Positions 23,761-36,257 of a stretch of 64,000 bases of DNA are shown one piece after another. A model generated the notes under the pieces. The model saw only the letters and a list, made by a program, of their open reading frames with translations. It made no database searches and was not told the origin of the DNA. The number at the start of each line of letters is the position of its first letter. The stretch's first letter is position 1. The stretch comes from Larix kaempferi (lineage: Eukaryota > Streptophyta > Pinopsida > Pinales > Pinaceae): contig BSBM01000059.1 of the NCBI GenBank assembly GCA_027924585.1, forward strand, positions 4,092,001-4,156,000, in the 5' to 3' direction. A program made the position numbers and the translations under genes.

Positions 23761-24239
23761 TGCTCTAAGGGAGAGAGCGCTTGAGAACCTCAGAATCTCT
23801 GGTCTCGAACTGCTCTTGCATCAATCTTCAATCCAGCACTGCACCATCCTTGCTTTCAGCTTTTATCTTGCACCTGTTCCTGCTCTCACAAAAACTAGAA
23901 TACCATCATGGAGCATGTATGGGATAAAAATAAAATAAAACTGAAATCTAATCTAAAGCATGAACTGAAATGCGCCAAAATATAAATATAAACTAACATG
24001 GCATATATCATTATCATTTTTATTTACTGTGCAGGAGGAAAAAAAGTACATTCTTAAATCAGGCAAATCTCAACCAGCACAGGCAGCTAACAATAGAAAT
24101 GCTAACTATAATTTCTTAAATGCATGCAGGAGAAGAGAAAGGCTTAGGAAGGAGCAAGACTCAACTCAGGCAAAAAAAGAAAAAGGGACAATACTCGGCA
24201 CACAGAAAAAGGTATGCTATTTTAATCATTCTAATAGCA

Positions 24240-24950
24240 AGACTTAAAGTAGGAAGCATCATTTCACTGGCGGTTAATCAATAATTAGATCAAATATAAG
24301 TTTAAATAATCATTTACTCAAAACAGGACCTCAAGAATATACTCATTTTATAGACGTGAAAATTTTGCTAGCAAAGGGTGAGGGTGATGAATGCAAGGCT
24401 AGTATAAGGGGATGACTTGACTGACTCAACACTGTGATACTTCAGATAAGGGAAAAGGAATACACACTTAAGCATATGTTGGATAATAAACACACAGGGA
24501 ATGACATTGTCTCACAAATGGAATGAGTTGTTTAGAGAGGTGCTTATTCAACCTTGGAAAATGTCTACAGCTCACATCCAAGCTGAATCCAGCTCTGTGA
24601 AGATCTTTGCCAGAACCGTTGTAACTAGGTGCACATCTAACCGTAACTTGAGGTTCTAGGGGACACTTAGAATTAGTTGTCCCTTACTCCATCTCACATC
24701 CCAACCCGTAGGATCCGTGAGGTATTAATATTTACATTTAATCATGGCCAACAGTCTTTGGATTTAGCATACATTTAACCGCTGCTTTTTAGGCCTTTAG
24801 GACCCTTTGGATTTTGCATGTGCTTAGAAGCACAACTAATCACAACTTTCATCCAAGGTGCTTTAACATTTCAATTTCCATAGCCCTCTTTCATTGTGCT
24901 GAGAAGCACAAATTTAATTTGTTTCCATAGGGTGAGGTGTATTTGGCACT
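24240..24950. repeat. Long non-coding repeat R1, partial copy C
   Basis: Matches copy A at about 4975-5580. Blocks shared with copy A are 'acctcaagaatatactcatt' (24329 and 5048), 'ggggacacttagaattagtt' (24659 and 5312) and 'tgcatgtgcttagaagcaca' (24818 and 5531). It lacks both ends of the longer copies. Confidence 0.75.
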
Positions 24951-26815
24951 AATTCTCTATATTTGGCAGGAATGGGACAGTTTATGGGATTTTGAGAGGC
25001 AATTAGCGAGGAGACTCAAAAATAGAATGACCATGAAGATGACTAGAGTGACCATGAAGCTTTGAAACCTGGTAGGAGGTGTCTTTGGCACCAAATATTT
25101 GGCTTTGGCAGGAAAGGGACGTTTTGTGAGGTTTCGATAGGCAATTACAAAGGAATTAATTTGTTTTCTGTATGATTTGGTTGAGGAGAGGGGTTTTGGA
25201 TAAATTATTTGGAATTTAAATGAGCATTTAAGCAATTGTTCATGGTGTCGGTTTGAGGGAAGGGGTTTGAGAATTGGGTATATACTATATATTGTTTTTA
25301 TTGAAAAGGTAGGAAAGGACTTCAGAATTGCAGAAGACTTTTTCAAATAATTTGGAGTTGAAATCCCCTTCAACAACTGCTATTAATTGTAGGTTATTAT
25401 AATTTCATTTTGAAATAATTTTTTTTGGGTCACTCTGCAACCGATAGGGATTTGCATTGAAGGTTTCAATGCATAGATTTGATAGTTCACTTCGGAATCA
25501 TGGTTGTTCCCGTCAAACATTCAAGGAGTCACTAGTACATAAAGTGAATTTTATTACCAAAGGAGTAACAAAGTTGGTCTTGAAATTTGTGAAAAAATGA
25601 AATTAGACTACATATGGTAACTAAAATAGAATACGATAACAGTAATTAACATATATTCATAACTATAATTCAATAATAATGGTGAACCTATAAGTATAAA
25701 AATTGTCATAATTATAATTCAATAATAATGGCCAACCTATACATATAAACAAATAGTCATAATTAATCGGTTGTTGTTAATTCTATTGAAATGTGCTAAT
25801 AGCCTAATAGTGTGGCTATTGGAGGAAAGAAAAGAAAAATTATGCAATCAATATTGCAAAGAATGTTTAGTAGCTACATGAATATCTAAAAATACAAACT
25901 TGTTAAGGTACTTGGGAGATGATTATTATAAAATATTTTTTTACACTATCAAAACATTCTTATGCCCCACCCAAAGAATATATGAGCATATATGACTAAG
26001 TTCATATTGGAAAAATATATGCTTCAAAATACAGGCTTGCTATAGATGGAAAATTATGTTTAAACATGTTCAAGTAAATTGCTCTCCAATAGAGGTTTTA
26101 GAAATATCACCATGCCCACTAAAAAACTGAATTTGGAATTCATGAGAAGAAAATATACCATAATCATTTCGAAGATGGATTCCGTGTATAGAGACAATTA
26201 AGTAATTTTCTTCAAATGTCCATTGTTCCTCAAAAATGTGTTCTCTTTTCCATCTGCCATAGGAAAAGGATGCATATAAGCTTTTGGTAAACATGTTTAT
26301 GAGTGAAAATATAAATGTATGCAAACACAATCACAGTACAAGTGCATCTAAAAGTAACATAGTCTCTAGTTGTTTAAACATTGAAATTTACATTTTTGCC
26401 TCTCACTACTTAAATGAAAAACCTGCAAATGAGATGGAATAAGGTGAACATGTCTAAGTAAGAGATGAGACTATAGAAAAGCAACTCTTAAGTCTAATTT
26501 ACATAATTTATGATGAAAGTGATGTAAAGTTGTTTTCCCATTCAATTTAAATGTTTTTCTTAAAAAGAAACTCACCAAAAATACATTTATATCTTTTCTT
26601 ACCTTGCCAAATAAAGTTTCTCATCTTTTCATGCCAAGGAAAGAAACTAAGGTCTTGGTATTCTACATACACTGAGCTTCTTAGTTAAGAGATAGCGCTA
26701 GGCATCAGCTTCACAACCTTTGCTGTAATATACCAACTGATATTTTTTGTTCTGTTTATGAAGTTTCCGATGATATTGTTGCTTGCTTGTAGTTTTATGG
26801 TCCAATATTTAAAGG
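24951..26815. other. AT-rich DNA, no gene recognised
   Basis: Contains a diverged direct repeat around 24940-25015 and 25085-25150 ('tttggcagga...gggac...gaggcaatta' type) and a tandem repeat of about 50 bp near 25660-25765 ('ataattcaataataatgg'). The long minus-strand frame 24957-25376 lacks any family signature and spans the direct repeat, so I do not call it a gene. Confidence 0.5.
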
Positions 26816-26819
26816 AAAC

Positions 26820-27660
26820 ATGAATGCACATGATGAGCTATGCTTTCATGAACATGCATGCAAATGCATGGGTTTGCCAACCCCTAAATAACTCAAATAA
26901 TCAGAAATGCTATAAAGTAGGGATAGAAATAATGCATGTACATACCAATAGTAGTAGTAGTAGATGTAGATCAATATGGAACCAGCGTGCGATATATGTG
27001 CCAAGTCGCCCATGCATGAAAGGGTGCCCCTCAATTATTGATTTTGATGATAACTTGATCCAAAAGGTGAATGAGCAGCCTGTATTCAGTAAATAGGCTA
27101 ATAGTGATGCTCTCGGAAGGATAGAAGCTGCATGCAGACAAAAAGATGACTGTATACTGAGATATGAAGATGCCTTGCTTTGTCCAAGTCGTCCATGCAG
27201 AGATGGCGAGTCCTCCTGCTCTAGAATGTAGCTAGATCCTTGGAAAATGCTGAAGATGTGATGATAGTAGTAATGAAGATATGATGATAGTAGTAATGCT
27301 GAATCTGGATGATCCAACCCTGATAGTGACTAGGGTAGATAGATTTCATTGCCGAAATACACTTGATGGTTGAGTGGTGTGCCCTCAACCCAAAACTGGC
27401 TCTTTGAGCTCTCCAAGTCAACTTTTGAAATCAATAATCAATAAGTAGACCTATTCATTCACTTTATCCTTCTTTTATAACTTTGTCAGTGCATGAAAGT
27501 TTTGCATGCCTAGGTTGCTTTTCTCTTCTAATTCTCAGTTGACTTGCATGCATTGCTTTCCGTGTGCATGAAGGCTCAATAAAGGTATTTATGTGCATGC
27601 ATCATGAAATATGGCCCACATGTAATGCATGCAGGTGGACCCTAGTTCTCGTGGCCCTCT
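26820..27660. repeat. Region rich in CATGCA/TGCATG motifs and short repeats
   Basis: CATGCATGCA or close variants occur at 26855, 27012, 27548 and 27596. A 22-bp unit ('gatgatagtagtaatg' core) is duplicated around 27260-27300, and two related 'ccaagtcg(t/c)ccatgca' blocks lie at 27000 and 27185. CATGCA is the core of RY elements bound by plant B3 factors, but clustering alone is weak evidence of function here. Confidence 0.4.
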
Positions 27661-27831
27661 TTTATCTACTGATGATCTAATAGCGATGATTAAGATCTTC
27701 TTTTGGTCTGAATGGTATCAATCCTCAGTCAATTCTACTATATGTTAAAAAGGGAACATTATAGTCCTCCCTCGCCAAGATTGTTTGTCCTCCAGCAATA
27801 CCAACACAACTCCATAATCAATCAAACTGAA

Positions 27832-28583
27832 TTAACTGAATCCAAGGAAAATCCCAGGGTCCCAAATCATCCTAGGAGATCTATAGCACCTCCTACTCAA
27901 AGTATTTTCCTGCGAGGTAGAATGACATGAGACCTCCTGAAAGCATCCTCTAATAACCACTAAACTGTCCGTCACTAAAATTTCGTGGTCCCAAATTAGT
28001 CTGAGAACTGCGGAGTACCTACTACATCCACCATATCCCTGTGTAGTATCAACACAAGGAGCATCCTGTAGACTCCTAAGCATCCAAGCCAGTAAACACT
28101 GTATCCATCCCTCATAAGGTCCCCCGCATAGGAAGCTAATCCACTGTTGCATATGGATAAGCTCCTGAAAATGATAGTTGACTCTCGTACTCATGCTGAC
28201 TGTTGTAATGTCCACTATTGCAATCTCAGGGTCCCCTGCTACCCAAAAAAAGAGACCATCTTGAAGTTGTTGAGCCACTTTGATCATCATCAACTGTCTG
28301 TCAAGTTCTATCAACATCCACCTCTCCTAGAACTCCAAGCAGAAATATATGTAAGAGCTGCCCCCCTCACTATGAATGGTGTAGTGCATAGGCAACCAAG
28401 TGAAGTCTGCAATTCTATTGTCATACTTGTTGTCCGCCAGATTGCACACCAGCAGCGAAAATCTTTCGAAAGCTGTTTCTTCACTACAAGTGAGAGAGGT
28501 GTGGCCTTGGGGGCAAGCAATGAGCCAGGTACTGTCACCTGAATCCCAGCTCCTCCGTTTAGGCTAACTCCGAACGAAGCCAA
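27832..28583 (-). pseudogene. Unrecognised broken open frame
   Basis: Two minus-strand frames follow each other, 28583-28311 (90 codons) and 28317-27832 (161 codons), with a frame change where they meet. Composition is mixed and protein-like, with several tryptophans and no low-complexity runs. I recognise no domain. The segment with PYEGWIQCLLAWMLRSLQDAPCVD faintly resembles the NERVGNDIISYRDCPCID stretch of the larger unknown frame at 33114-33932 and occurs in the same orientation, so both might come from one protein family; this is a weak visual impression. Chance frames remain possible. Confidence 0.3.
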
Positions 28584-28599
28584 GGGGGGTTGTCCCTAC

Positions 28600-31500
28600 A
28601 AAGAGTTGTCTATGGCTCAATGTTTTTAGTGTTAAAAATGTATGGTGATGCGGATGGGTGTTGTTTTAGGAGTTTTTAGTGATGAAAGACACACGACTTA
28701 CTTTTAAATAAAACACAAGATAAGATGCAATCCATGTTGCGAAACAGTATATAAAGACTTGAGATAATTAAGAAGCATCCACAGATAAAAAATTAAATGA
28801 TAAAAGGACTAGTGCCTTATCAAATGGGTAACGGAGTCAAAATAATTGAATTGTAGTGTTGGGGGATGCTGAAAAATAAGTCTTGATAGTAACTGTTCGT
28901 GAGATCGTTGTGAAAATTATCTTGGTAAATTTCAAAGGTTTAATGGTCTTGATTATTAGGATAAAACCAAGGATATTCAAGAGAAAGTCCGGAAAAGACA
29001 GTATCAAGTGCCTCTGTTCAAGGACATGTCGGGCCACCCAGTGCTCTAGCCAGGTCGCGCAATGCTAACCAGCAAACTAGAGGCTGAACATGGAATCCCG
29101 ACGCCCCCACTAGGAGATTACCCACTGAACTTATCTTATCGCTCAACTCCGGATTGGTTGGTTATAGGGGTGAAAGTTTTATTAGTTATCACTTATGAAT
29201 TTAACAAGTCTTCCACCTTTCTGAGTACTAGCCCAACCGTTTCCGGTTGGCAGAGCATACGGGTGTTGGACGATCAACCAAAAGTAAATTTATTAGGGGG
29301 AAAATGTGGGTTAAAAAGTTTTATTATTAGAGCACTTGTTCAACTCTCCAATAGAGAGCGCTCTTGACTTGGCCTTAAGACCACAGTTCAAGAGACTTCC
29401 TACTTTAAAATGCCTAATGCAGGGGAAGATGCAAGTCTAATAATTCTCTTCGATAGAGAGTGCTCTTGACTTGGATTTGGCCAAGTTCAAGAGACTTTGT
29501 TCGTTTTAATAAACAAAAAGCAGTTGTGATAGCAAGATACTTCAACTTTGTAATACATAAATCATGTGAAAGCTCAAATAGATGTGAAATATTGCTAACA
29601 TGCTACTTGCAAAATAAAATGAAACTTTACTTAGTGTTCTATCAAACAAATTTATTTTAAAGGTGGGATCAACCTCCGAACAAGGTCAACCACTAGAAAC
29701 CGTTAGTCCTGGAAACCTTCCAGCTAGCTGGATGTCCACAAGAAGCTGATGGGGGGACAAGAAGCTACCACAAAGTTATGTGGCCTTTGGGATACAATCC
29801 CAAAGTTAGCTTACTTTAGTCAAGACTTGGAAGAGAAATTAATCTAAGTACGAAAATAAAGACTAATCTATGAACTTGAAAAAGATGAGATCTAAACTAA
29901 GCATGCACAACACTCTTCCCCAAATGGGGAAGAAACCCAAAAAAGTGGAGGCCTCCTCCACTTGAACTTTTTATTAAACGATTACAAATGCCTTGGGTTT
30001 AAAACCTTTGAAGGACTTTTGAGAGAAGTAACTAGGAAAACAAAGCTAGCTCTTATAAGCTTATTACAAAGGATAACAAGATTTTGTATATTCAATCACT
30101 CCTTATGGCCTTCATGTGATTTTGCTTTGATTTCTTTGCTTCAATATCTATCAAGTATCTCTCCCTCAAATGACCTACACAAGCTCAAAACATCTCAACA
30201 AGGCACCCATTATTTGTCAAAAAAAACCAAATGAGCTTGAAAACTACTAAGTCTTAACTTGAAAATTAAACCCGAAAACATGAAAAACATGAGATTTTAA
30301 TTCAAAAATGCTAATATGATAAAACGGACCAGCGAACAACAAATACCTAGAATGTGCTAGGAATGAGATCTAAATCATAAAAAATTTCGAAATATTTCAT
30401 GTGAAAAATTCTATCTTTTAAATGGAAACAATAATCCAACAATATGAGATATGCTAAAGCCAAACAATGAGATCTAGCTAGTAAAAGAATGACTAACTTT
30501 AACAAATGCTAACTTCTTCAATTCGTTTTTTGTGTTTATGTGTCTTTTTAGGTCTTTTTGAAGGTGGACAAGAGCAAGGTGGAGAGGCTAAAAAAGGTAG
30601 GGGCAAAAGAGGAAAATGAATGGGAGAAGGAGAGACAAAAGTAAAGGAGGAGCGAATGGAAGAGAAGAGGAAACTTGAAATGGAGATGGGTTTCAAGTGG
30701 AACACTCGAGGGCTTGAAACACTGCTATGGAAATCCTCCGGTTAACCGGTGATACGCCAAAAACAAATGTTGAAGAGAGCACAAGGGAACAAATCCCAAG
30801 TTATTCCCCAAGGTTGAAGGAGCTTCAACCTTATGGAAAATCCTAAGCCAGGCTTAACAAGAGAAATAAAAGAGAAGGGGATAAGAGATAAATGGGTGGA
30901 AAAAGGTAAGAGGAATGGACTAGAAGAGGGAAGTTTTACAACCAAGTAACCAGTTTGAAGTTTTGAATAATGGATGGATTTCAAACTCAACACTTCTTTA
31001 CCAAAATTCCAATGCTTAAGATTGACTTTGGGAGATCCTGAAATGCACACAAATGTTAAGAAAAAGGTCCTTGAAGAGATAAGAGATGCACCCAAGCTCA
31101 AGCCTCTCTTCAACCTATGAGATCTGCACAAGAAATTACTCACAAACACACCTTGATCAAATATTGTATGTAAAGCAAAATGAGATTAGAAGAGTATAAA
31201 TATTTCCAACTATAGTCTACTCCTTCCAAATCACATAGAACCCCAACATCAATGGACAAGTTGAACCCAAATGCCCACCCTATGGGCTTAAGAAAGCCTT
31301 CTAAGCTAAATAATGAGCAATAAACAAATACAATATCACCTTAGAATAGATGAAGCATTTCCATAACAAGCATCAACACCATGTGGACCTCCAAAGTCGC
31401 TTTTATTTCCAAATAGCAATAGCTAGAACACAATTACAAATTGGCAGAGTAAGTTTGCCCAAAAGATCCATGAAGAGAAATCCCAAATGGCCTCTCTTAT

Positions 31501-32600
31501 ATAACAAAACTCAATTCTAAAACCCTAATTCGAATTGGTGATGAAGAGAGCCAAAAACTCCATCAAAAAACAATCAAATCCATGTCAACACCAACCAAAT
31601 TGAGCTTGGAGTCTTAACTCATCTTTAAACTTGAGTTTGGAGCCCATAATTTGAGGAAGGAGCCCCACATGCATTGATTTCATAATCCAACAACCCATTA
31701 ATCAATTGTCAAATCACAAAAACGAATTTGCATGAAGGTGGACGAATTTCTCAACTGTAGATCACTCCCAGTGCTCCGAAACTGATCTGAATCAGGTGGG
31801 TGAAGATTCCAATCATCATAAATGCTTTTTGCCATGTCATTTTGACTTTTACTTTATTCAATTTGGCCTTTTTTGGAGAGATTTAAATTATCTCCAATTT
31901 ATTATTTTTTGAATATTTTAATTAATATTTCTCATTTTTTGATTTTTTGAGAAAATATTAATTATGAGGCCAAATAATTGTTTGAAATTTAGGGTTAGCT
32001 GGTCCATAGGTCATGTGTGATTTTTGGCTTATGAAACAAGCCATCAACCACTGAATTCGGACCCCGGACGACTGACATATTACAAATTATTATTTCTCTA
32101 TTTAAACTATAGAGAAATTTATTAAATTTAAAAAAAATTAAAAAACCCAAATTCGACGGACTCGGTAAAAATTTTTCGAATTTTTTTCTGAGGGTCCTAG
32201 AGACTTGGGACATGACCAAAACCTATTCTAATAGTGTCTAGTAGGCTTATATACATTAGTTGGACTCTAATAACCCCCCATGGCCAAAATTTTCAAAATC
32301 GGGCATTCCAGCTTTGGAGGAGCGGGAGAAAACCTCATCGATTATAGCTCGGCTATAAGCATAGTATAATTGACAAGGGAAAAAACTCCCTAGAATACCT
32401 TAGTTGCTTAATCAAGTCATGGGGAACTGAGACACTCAGATCCTACTAGCACACTTTATTACAAACCCCCATGGGGCCATGGTCATGTCGACTCAAAAAT
32501 AAAACTGGCTAGCCAAAACTGGCTAACTGCTGCATTTTGAAACCCAGATACTCTGGAAGTGAACACTGATGTGTTCCAAAACTGGCGGCTCAATAAGGTT
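28600..32600. other. Unassigned DNA, likely old transposon sequence
   Basis: No coding or RNA genes are recognised. A diverged direct repeat of about 55 bp occurs at 29346-29398 and 29444-29498 ('gatagagag(c/t)gctcttgacttgg...gttcaagagactt'). Around 29930-30010 and 31490-31530 there are blocks resembling LTR interiors. From 31850 to 32180 the DNA is very AT-rich. Minus-strand frames at 30499-30705 and 30742-31149 look like chance frames over purine-rich stretches. Confidence 0.45.
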
Positions 32601-33040
32601 TCAACTATTTGTACAAAATAGGTGATAACAATACTCAACCTCAAATACCGACAAAGGAAATCTGCTCCGATCACTAGTAACGACTTTGGGCTGCTCATGA
32701 ACTCTAATCATCTCCTCAAGAGACAACTCTATCACTCGTGTTGCCCTATAATCCGAGGAAATCACCGGAATTTGCAAGAACTTTGATAATTGGTGAGTCT
32801 CTACACATATATACTCTACACCTTGCATCGTTAGTATACCTATGATGCAATCTAACAATAGGCTCCCACATGGCGGCTCAAAATTTGTCGAAGGCTACAT
32901 CAATGTAGGTCCCAACTTGCCCTATTGACCTGCCATAATATCCACCTAGTTTCTCCATGCAAACCTACCTCGCATCTTCCTGTAAAAGGTGAAGTCATTC
33001 TAGTCCCTCACTAGCCTGTGTGATGTGAAGCGCTCTCTAC
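32600..33040 (-). pseudogene. Gypsy-like integrase remnant
   Basis: The minus-strand frame 32858-32601 reads LLLDCIIGILTMQGVEYICV, then HQLSKFLQIPVISSDYRA, then VIELSLEEMIRVHEQPKVV, then TSDRSRF. It aligns without gaps to the integrase core at 1755-1960 (VDFITSL...LTKFAHYFAIP...VAELFFREV...LHGLPKTIVSDRD), so two catalytic aspartates can be placed. Further upstream on the same strand, near 32965-32945, YRKMRGRFAWRN resembles the zinc-region motif YRKIRERFSWKG. Stops and frame changes separate the pieces. The resemblance is moderate. Confidence 0.6.
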
Positions 33041-33113
33041 CCCGAGCGTTGGTATGTCTAGTGCTAATACTAGAATCCATTTGGCTGCCCCTGAAGAGCC
33101 AAGCAATCATAAG

Positions 33114-35059
33114 CTACACAAACTCCTTAGAAGACTGCTTTGTCATGCATCCAAACCTAAGCATCCCACGAATAAACACCTGAAAGCGGAAACTAGCCAT
33201 CTCCTCTGTAGCGGCTCGAATGTCAATCTCAATATTGAATACCATGAAAGAAAGTCGGGTATGCCATAAATAACTCTCAACCTCTCCTCCACTATCATCC
33301 CATAAATATAGCGGATCGATCACCCTCACAACTCTGTCGATCACCTCTACTATTTGAAACAATCCATCATGCAGATGAATGCCTGGATTCCACCACCAAC
33401 TAAGGGGTCCACCAAACCCAACTCCAACGAACTGTTGTCGTATCATGCTAATAGTCATCAGGGTCTCCATGTAATCCTCTGGTAGAAACCAAGTACTAAT
33501 AACTGACTCCGCTCCTGCTAATCTAATAAGCTCCCACCAAACTGCATCTATATATTTGCTAACCCACTCACCGTCTATATGCTCAAATAATCCATGGAAT
33601 CTAATCCTCTCTCTAGAGAATAGCTCTGCCACCTCTGGTGCCTCATACTCATGCAAATACCAAGAATAATCTACCAACTGTAAATTCTGTATAGCCCTCA
33701 TTTTCCTCTCCCTAACTGAGTACTTGGGGTCTATACAGGGGCAATCTCTATAGGAGATGATGTCATTCCCTACTCTCTCATTTGTAATCCCTGCAAACCA
33801 ATCTAATCTCCCATGTGTACTCAGTGTACGAATCCCATGGCCTAATTGAAAGATCATCGTTGCGGCCAAGATGCCATTCACCTCATCTAACTGTCTCAGG
33901 TGAACCTTCCAAGTCTTGTTGTGTAATAGCAATAAGTAGCTATGCTACTGCAGATGCGGCTCGGAAGTAACTAGTGTGTTGTTCAACCCCACAGGCATGG
34001 CCACAATCCCAAAATTAGGTATAGAAGTAGACCTATGAGTATCATGCTTTCTGATCCTCATCGGATGATATCCCTGACAAAGATAGGCTATCGAGGGTCC
34101 TACTACCCTATCAAGCATGTCCTTCCCCTCATCGATCCTGGGGAAACCTAGTACAAGGGTATGCTTGTGATCTCTGTTAGGTCGTCTCCCAAGAGGAAAC
34201 ACTCCAAAACTCCATGGGATCTCATTGTGTGCCCCTATGTACCCATGTAGACTGCTGCATACTCCTGTATCCTCCTGAGCCATCAAGTATCTTGTATGCG
34301 CTAATGTAGCCAATACTCCACTGATATGAACGAATCCTGTGATCCAATGTGTCTCTATATCCGCCATATATTTGTCCATCCAACCTCTGTATGCATATGC
34401 TTCCCCATTGGCTGATCCATAGGGAACATGCTCAACTATCTCTGCCATTGCTAAACCTCTCTCTAACAGAGATGGCTCATGATCCTCTGCATGATCCAAA
34501 CCCTCTATGTCATATCTCTCCTCAGTCACCTGCAACTCTGAGTGCTCCTCATGAAAAATCATCACCGGATGCTCTCCCCTCAAACCATGGGTGCTACTCA
34601 TGCCCTCATGTTTTACAGTTGTCTTGTATCCTGTGTGTGTTGCAGTATCCTCCTGTGCACTCACTCTACTAGTGTCACCTGAACCAGGATCCCACACATC
34701 TGTACTATACTGGAGTGTGACTCCTGTAAACAAATCTGCAACGACAACCAGAACCATTAATGGCCCCTCCATAATAAGTGACTCATAGCCTCCACATTTC
34801 CCCATATGTATAGATTCAACCTTCTCCTAGTCACGTCTCTCCTCATGTATCTTGCCTATCATGAATGTCTCAACTCTTGCTGTAGATGATGAAAGTGTAC
34901 CGACTCCAACTCGTCACACAACCTGTCTACATGCATATTGGATTCCTAAAGAGCCATTTGAGTGTTGTTCAAGTAATCTCTAGTAACCATAGGCTCATAG
35001 ATGGGCTCCTCTTCCTCTTCAATGTCCTTTACACCCAAATCACTCAATATCGAATCCAT
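33114..35059 (-). pseudogene. Unrecognised long open frame, nearly intact
   Basis: From 34805 to 33114 one minus-strand frame runs about 560 codons with a single TAG near 33943. The two halves (286 and 272 codons) are in the same phase. Upstream in another frame an ATG at 35059 opens an acidic start, MDSILSDLGVKDIEEEEEP, and a helical LCDELESVHFHHLQQELRHS stretch, which suggests an original protein of roughly 650 residues. The body is rich in Trp, His and acidic residues. A hydrophobic stretch, GPLMVLVVVADLFTGV, lies near the start of the 34805 frame. No zinc knuckle, protease, polymerase, helicase or kinase motif is visible. It lies just upstream, on the same strand, of a gypsy-like integrase remnant, so an extra frame of a retroelement is one option; a captured host or viral gene is another. 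I cannot name it. Confidence 0.55.
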
Positions 35060-35151
35060 GTCACAACTAAGTGCTAACACCCTGTGATCTTGATGTTGGA
35101 TGATCAGATAACTGCAGCATATGTACTATCCTCTTCATGTAGTATCCTCCA

Positions 35152-35545
35152 TGTTGCTTCAGTTTTGGATCAGCTATGATCTCGTGGCTCAGCAGGAAGC
35201 GGACCAGTGTGGCACTCAGTATGACTGAGGCATAGTATATAGCAACATGTTTAGCTAGTAGCGAAGTTGTGTGGTTTCGAAAGTTGCTTGTTGGATTGTT
35301 TGATCTCGAGTTGTAGGTGACTTGTATTTTTTGTGACAACCAGAGTTGCATAAAGTTGTCTGAGAACTCTGTGTTTCATGACAAATCCAAGCATATTGAG
35401 ATCAAGTACCATTATATTCAAGACATGGTGCAGAAGGGAGCTGTAAAGCTCAAGTATATTGCGATAAACGAGCATATAGCCTATGTGTTGACCAAGCCTC
35501 CATCAAATATAAAGTTTGAGTATAGATTCGCGGAATATCAATAAG
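35152..35545 (+). pseudogene. Copia RNase H 3' fragment
   Basis: Near-identical to 20990-21360 of the copia element, starting abruptly at 'atgttgcttcagttttgg' and carrying DNQSCIKLSENSVFHDKSKHIEIKYHY and VLTKPPSN (frame 35317-35544). It is the 3' end of a second copy of the same family whose upstream part is missing; the left edge abuts the unknown minus-strand frame. After 35521 it diverges from the first copy. Confidence 0.88.
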
Positions 35546-35751
35546 TAAATGGTTAAGTATGGGTCAGCAGAAGCAGTATTCAAAGATCGCACTAGAAGAT
35601 CACCTTCCTTGCTAAGAGGCAGTGTTGATATTTTATGTAGCTACGCAAGATATTCCTATGTCATCCCAGAAGATTTCCTATGTCATCCCAAAAGATTCCA
35701 GAAAGTCTAGAAAGGAAACCCCTGGAAAGATCTAGAAAGGAAACATCCCCA

Positions 35752-35843
35752 GAAAGTTCTAGAATGAAAACGCTCGAAAATTTCTAGAAAGGAAACACCC
35801 CCAATAAGTTCTAGGAAGGAAACCCCCTCTGAAAGTTCTAGAA
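35752..35843 (+). promoter_or_regulatory. Heat-shock-element array in the second copia LTR
   Basis: Exact GAAnnTTCnnGAA sites occur at 35752-35764 and 35831-35843. Between them are degenerate copies, one with a three-base spacer (35776-35789) and one with GGA in the last block (near 35804-35816). Related 'gaaag(a)tctagaaagg' units precede them at 35701 and 35725. The position relative to the TATA box matches the other LTR. Confidence 0.72.
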
Positions 35844-35876
35844 AGCCCTGAAAAGCATGGAAATAGAAAACGAAGG

Positions 35877-35885
35877 TATAAATAA
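35877..35885 (+). promoter_or_regulatory. TATA box of the second copia LTR
   Basis: TATAAATAA, 34 bp downstream of the last exact heat-shock element, the same arrangement as at 17047. Confidence 0.7.
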
Positions 35886-36257
35886 TGACACCCTCCTCAT
35901 TTGAACATCAAGCAAGTTCGCATCAAGTCAGTGAGAGAAGTGCGCAAGAGAGAGAAGCAACAAGTGGAGGAAGATTAATATCTCGAGTTTTATCTTATCT
36001 TTGTATCTGGGGTATCTTTCTATGAGGGAGGTTTAGCTATTCATTGTACTGTCATTGTACTTTGTTGATGAATCTATACTGAAGAAGTTTTGCTGGGTTT
36101 TCTTCCCTTAGAGAGTTTTCTAGGATAAATCTCTATGTATGCTATGAATGTCTTTCTTTTAGTGATCCTTATGCATGCAGTTATTATGATATGATATAAA
36201 TTGAATTAAAGTCTAAAGAATTCTCAATAACATAACTACTTAAGTAAAATCTCAACA

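Larger units (their letters stand above)
35623..36257 (+). mobile_element. Complete copia LTR (635 bp)
   Basis: Begins TGTTGATATT and ends CTCAACA, follows an RNase H end and a purine-rich GCTAAGAGGCAG tract, and matches the 5' LTR at 16800-17418. It is therefore the 3' LTR of the truncated second copy. Its right edge (36257/36258) lies directly inside a minus-strand gag frame, so this element inserted into another copia element. The second target duplication is not identifiable because the 5' end is lost. Confidence 0.87.

Noticed and set aside
24957-25376. 139-codon minus-strand frame
   Set aside because: It has no motif or family likeness and spans a diverged direct repeat; probably a chance frame.
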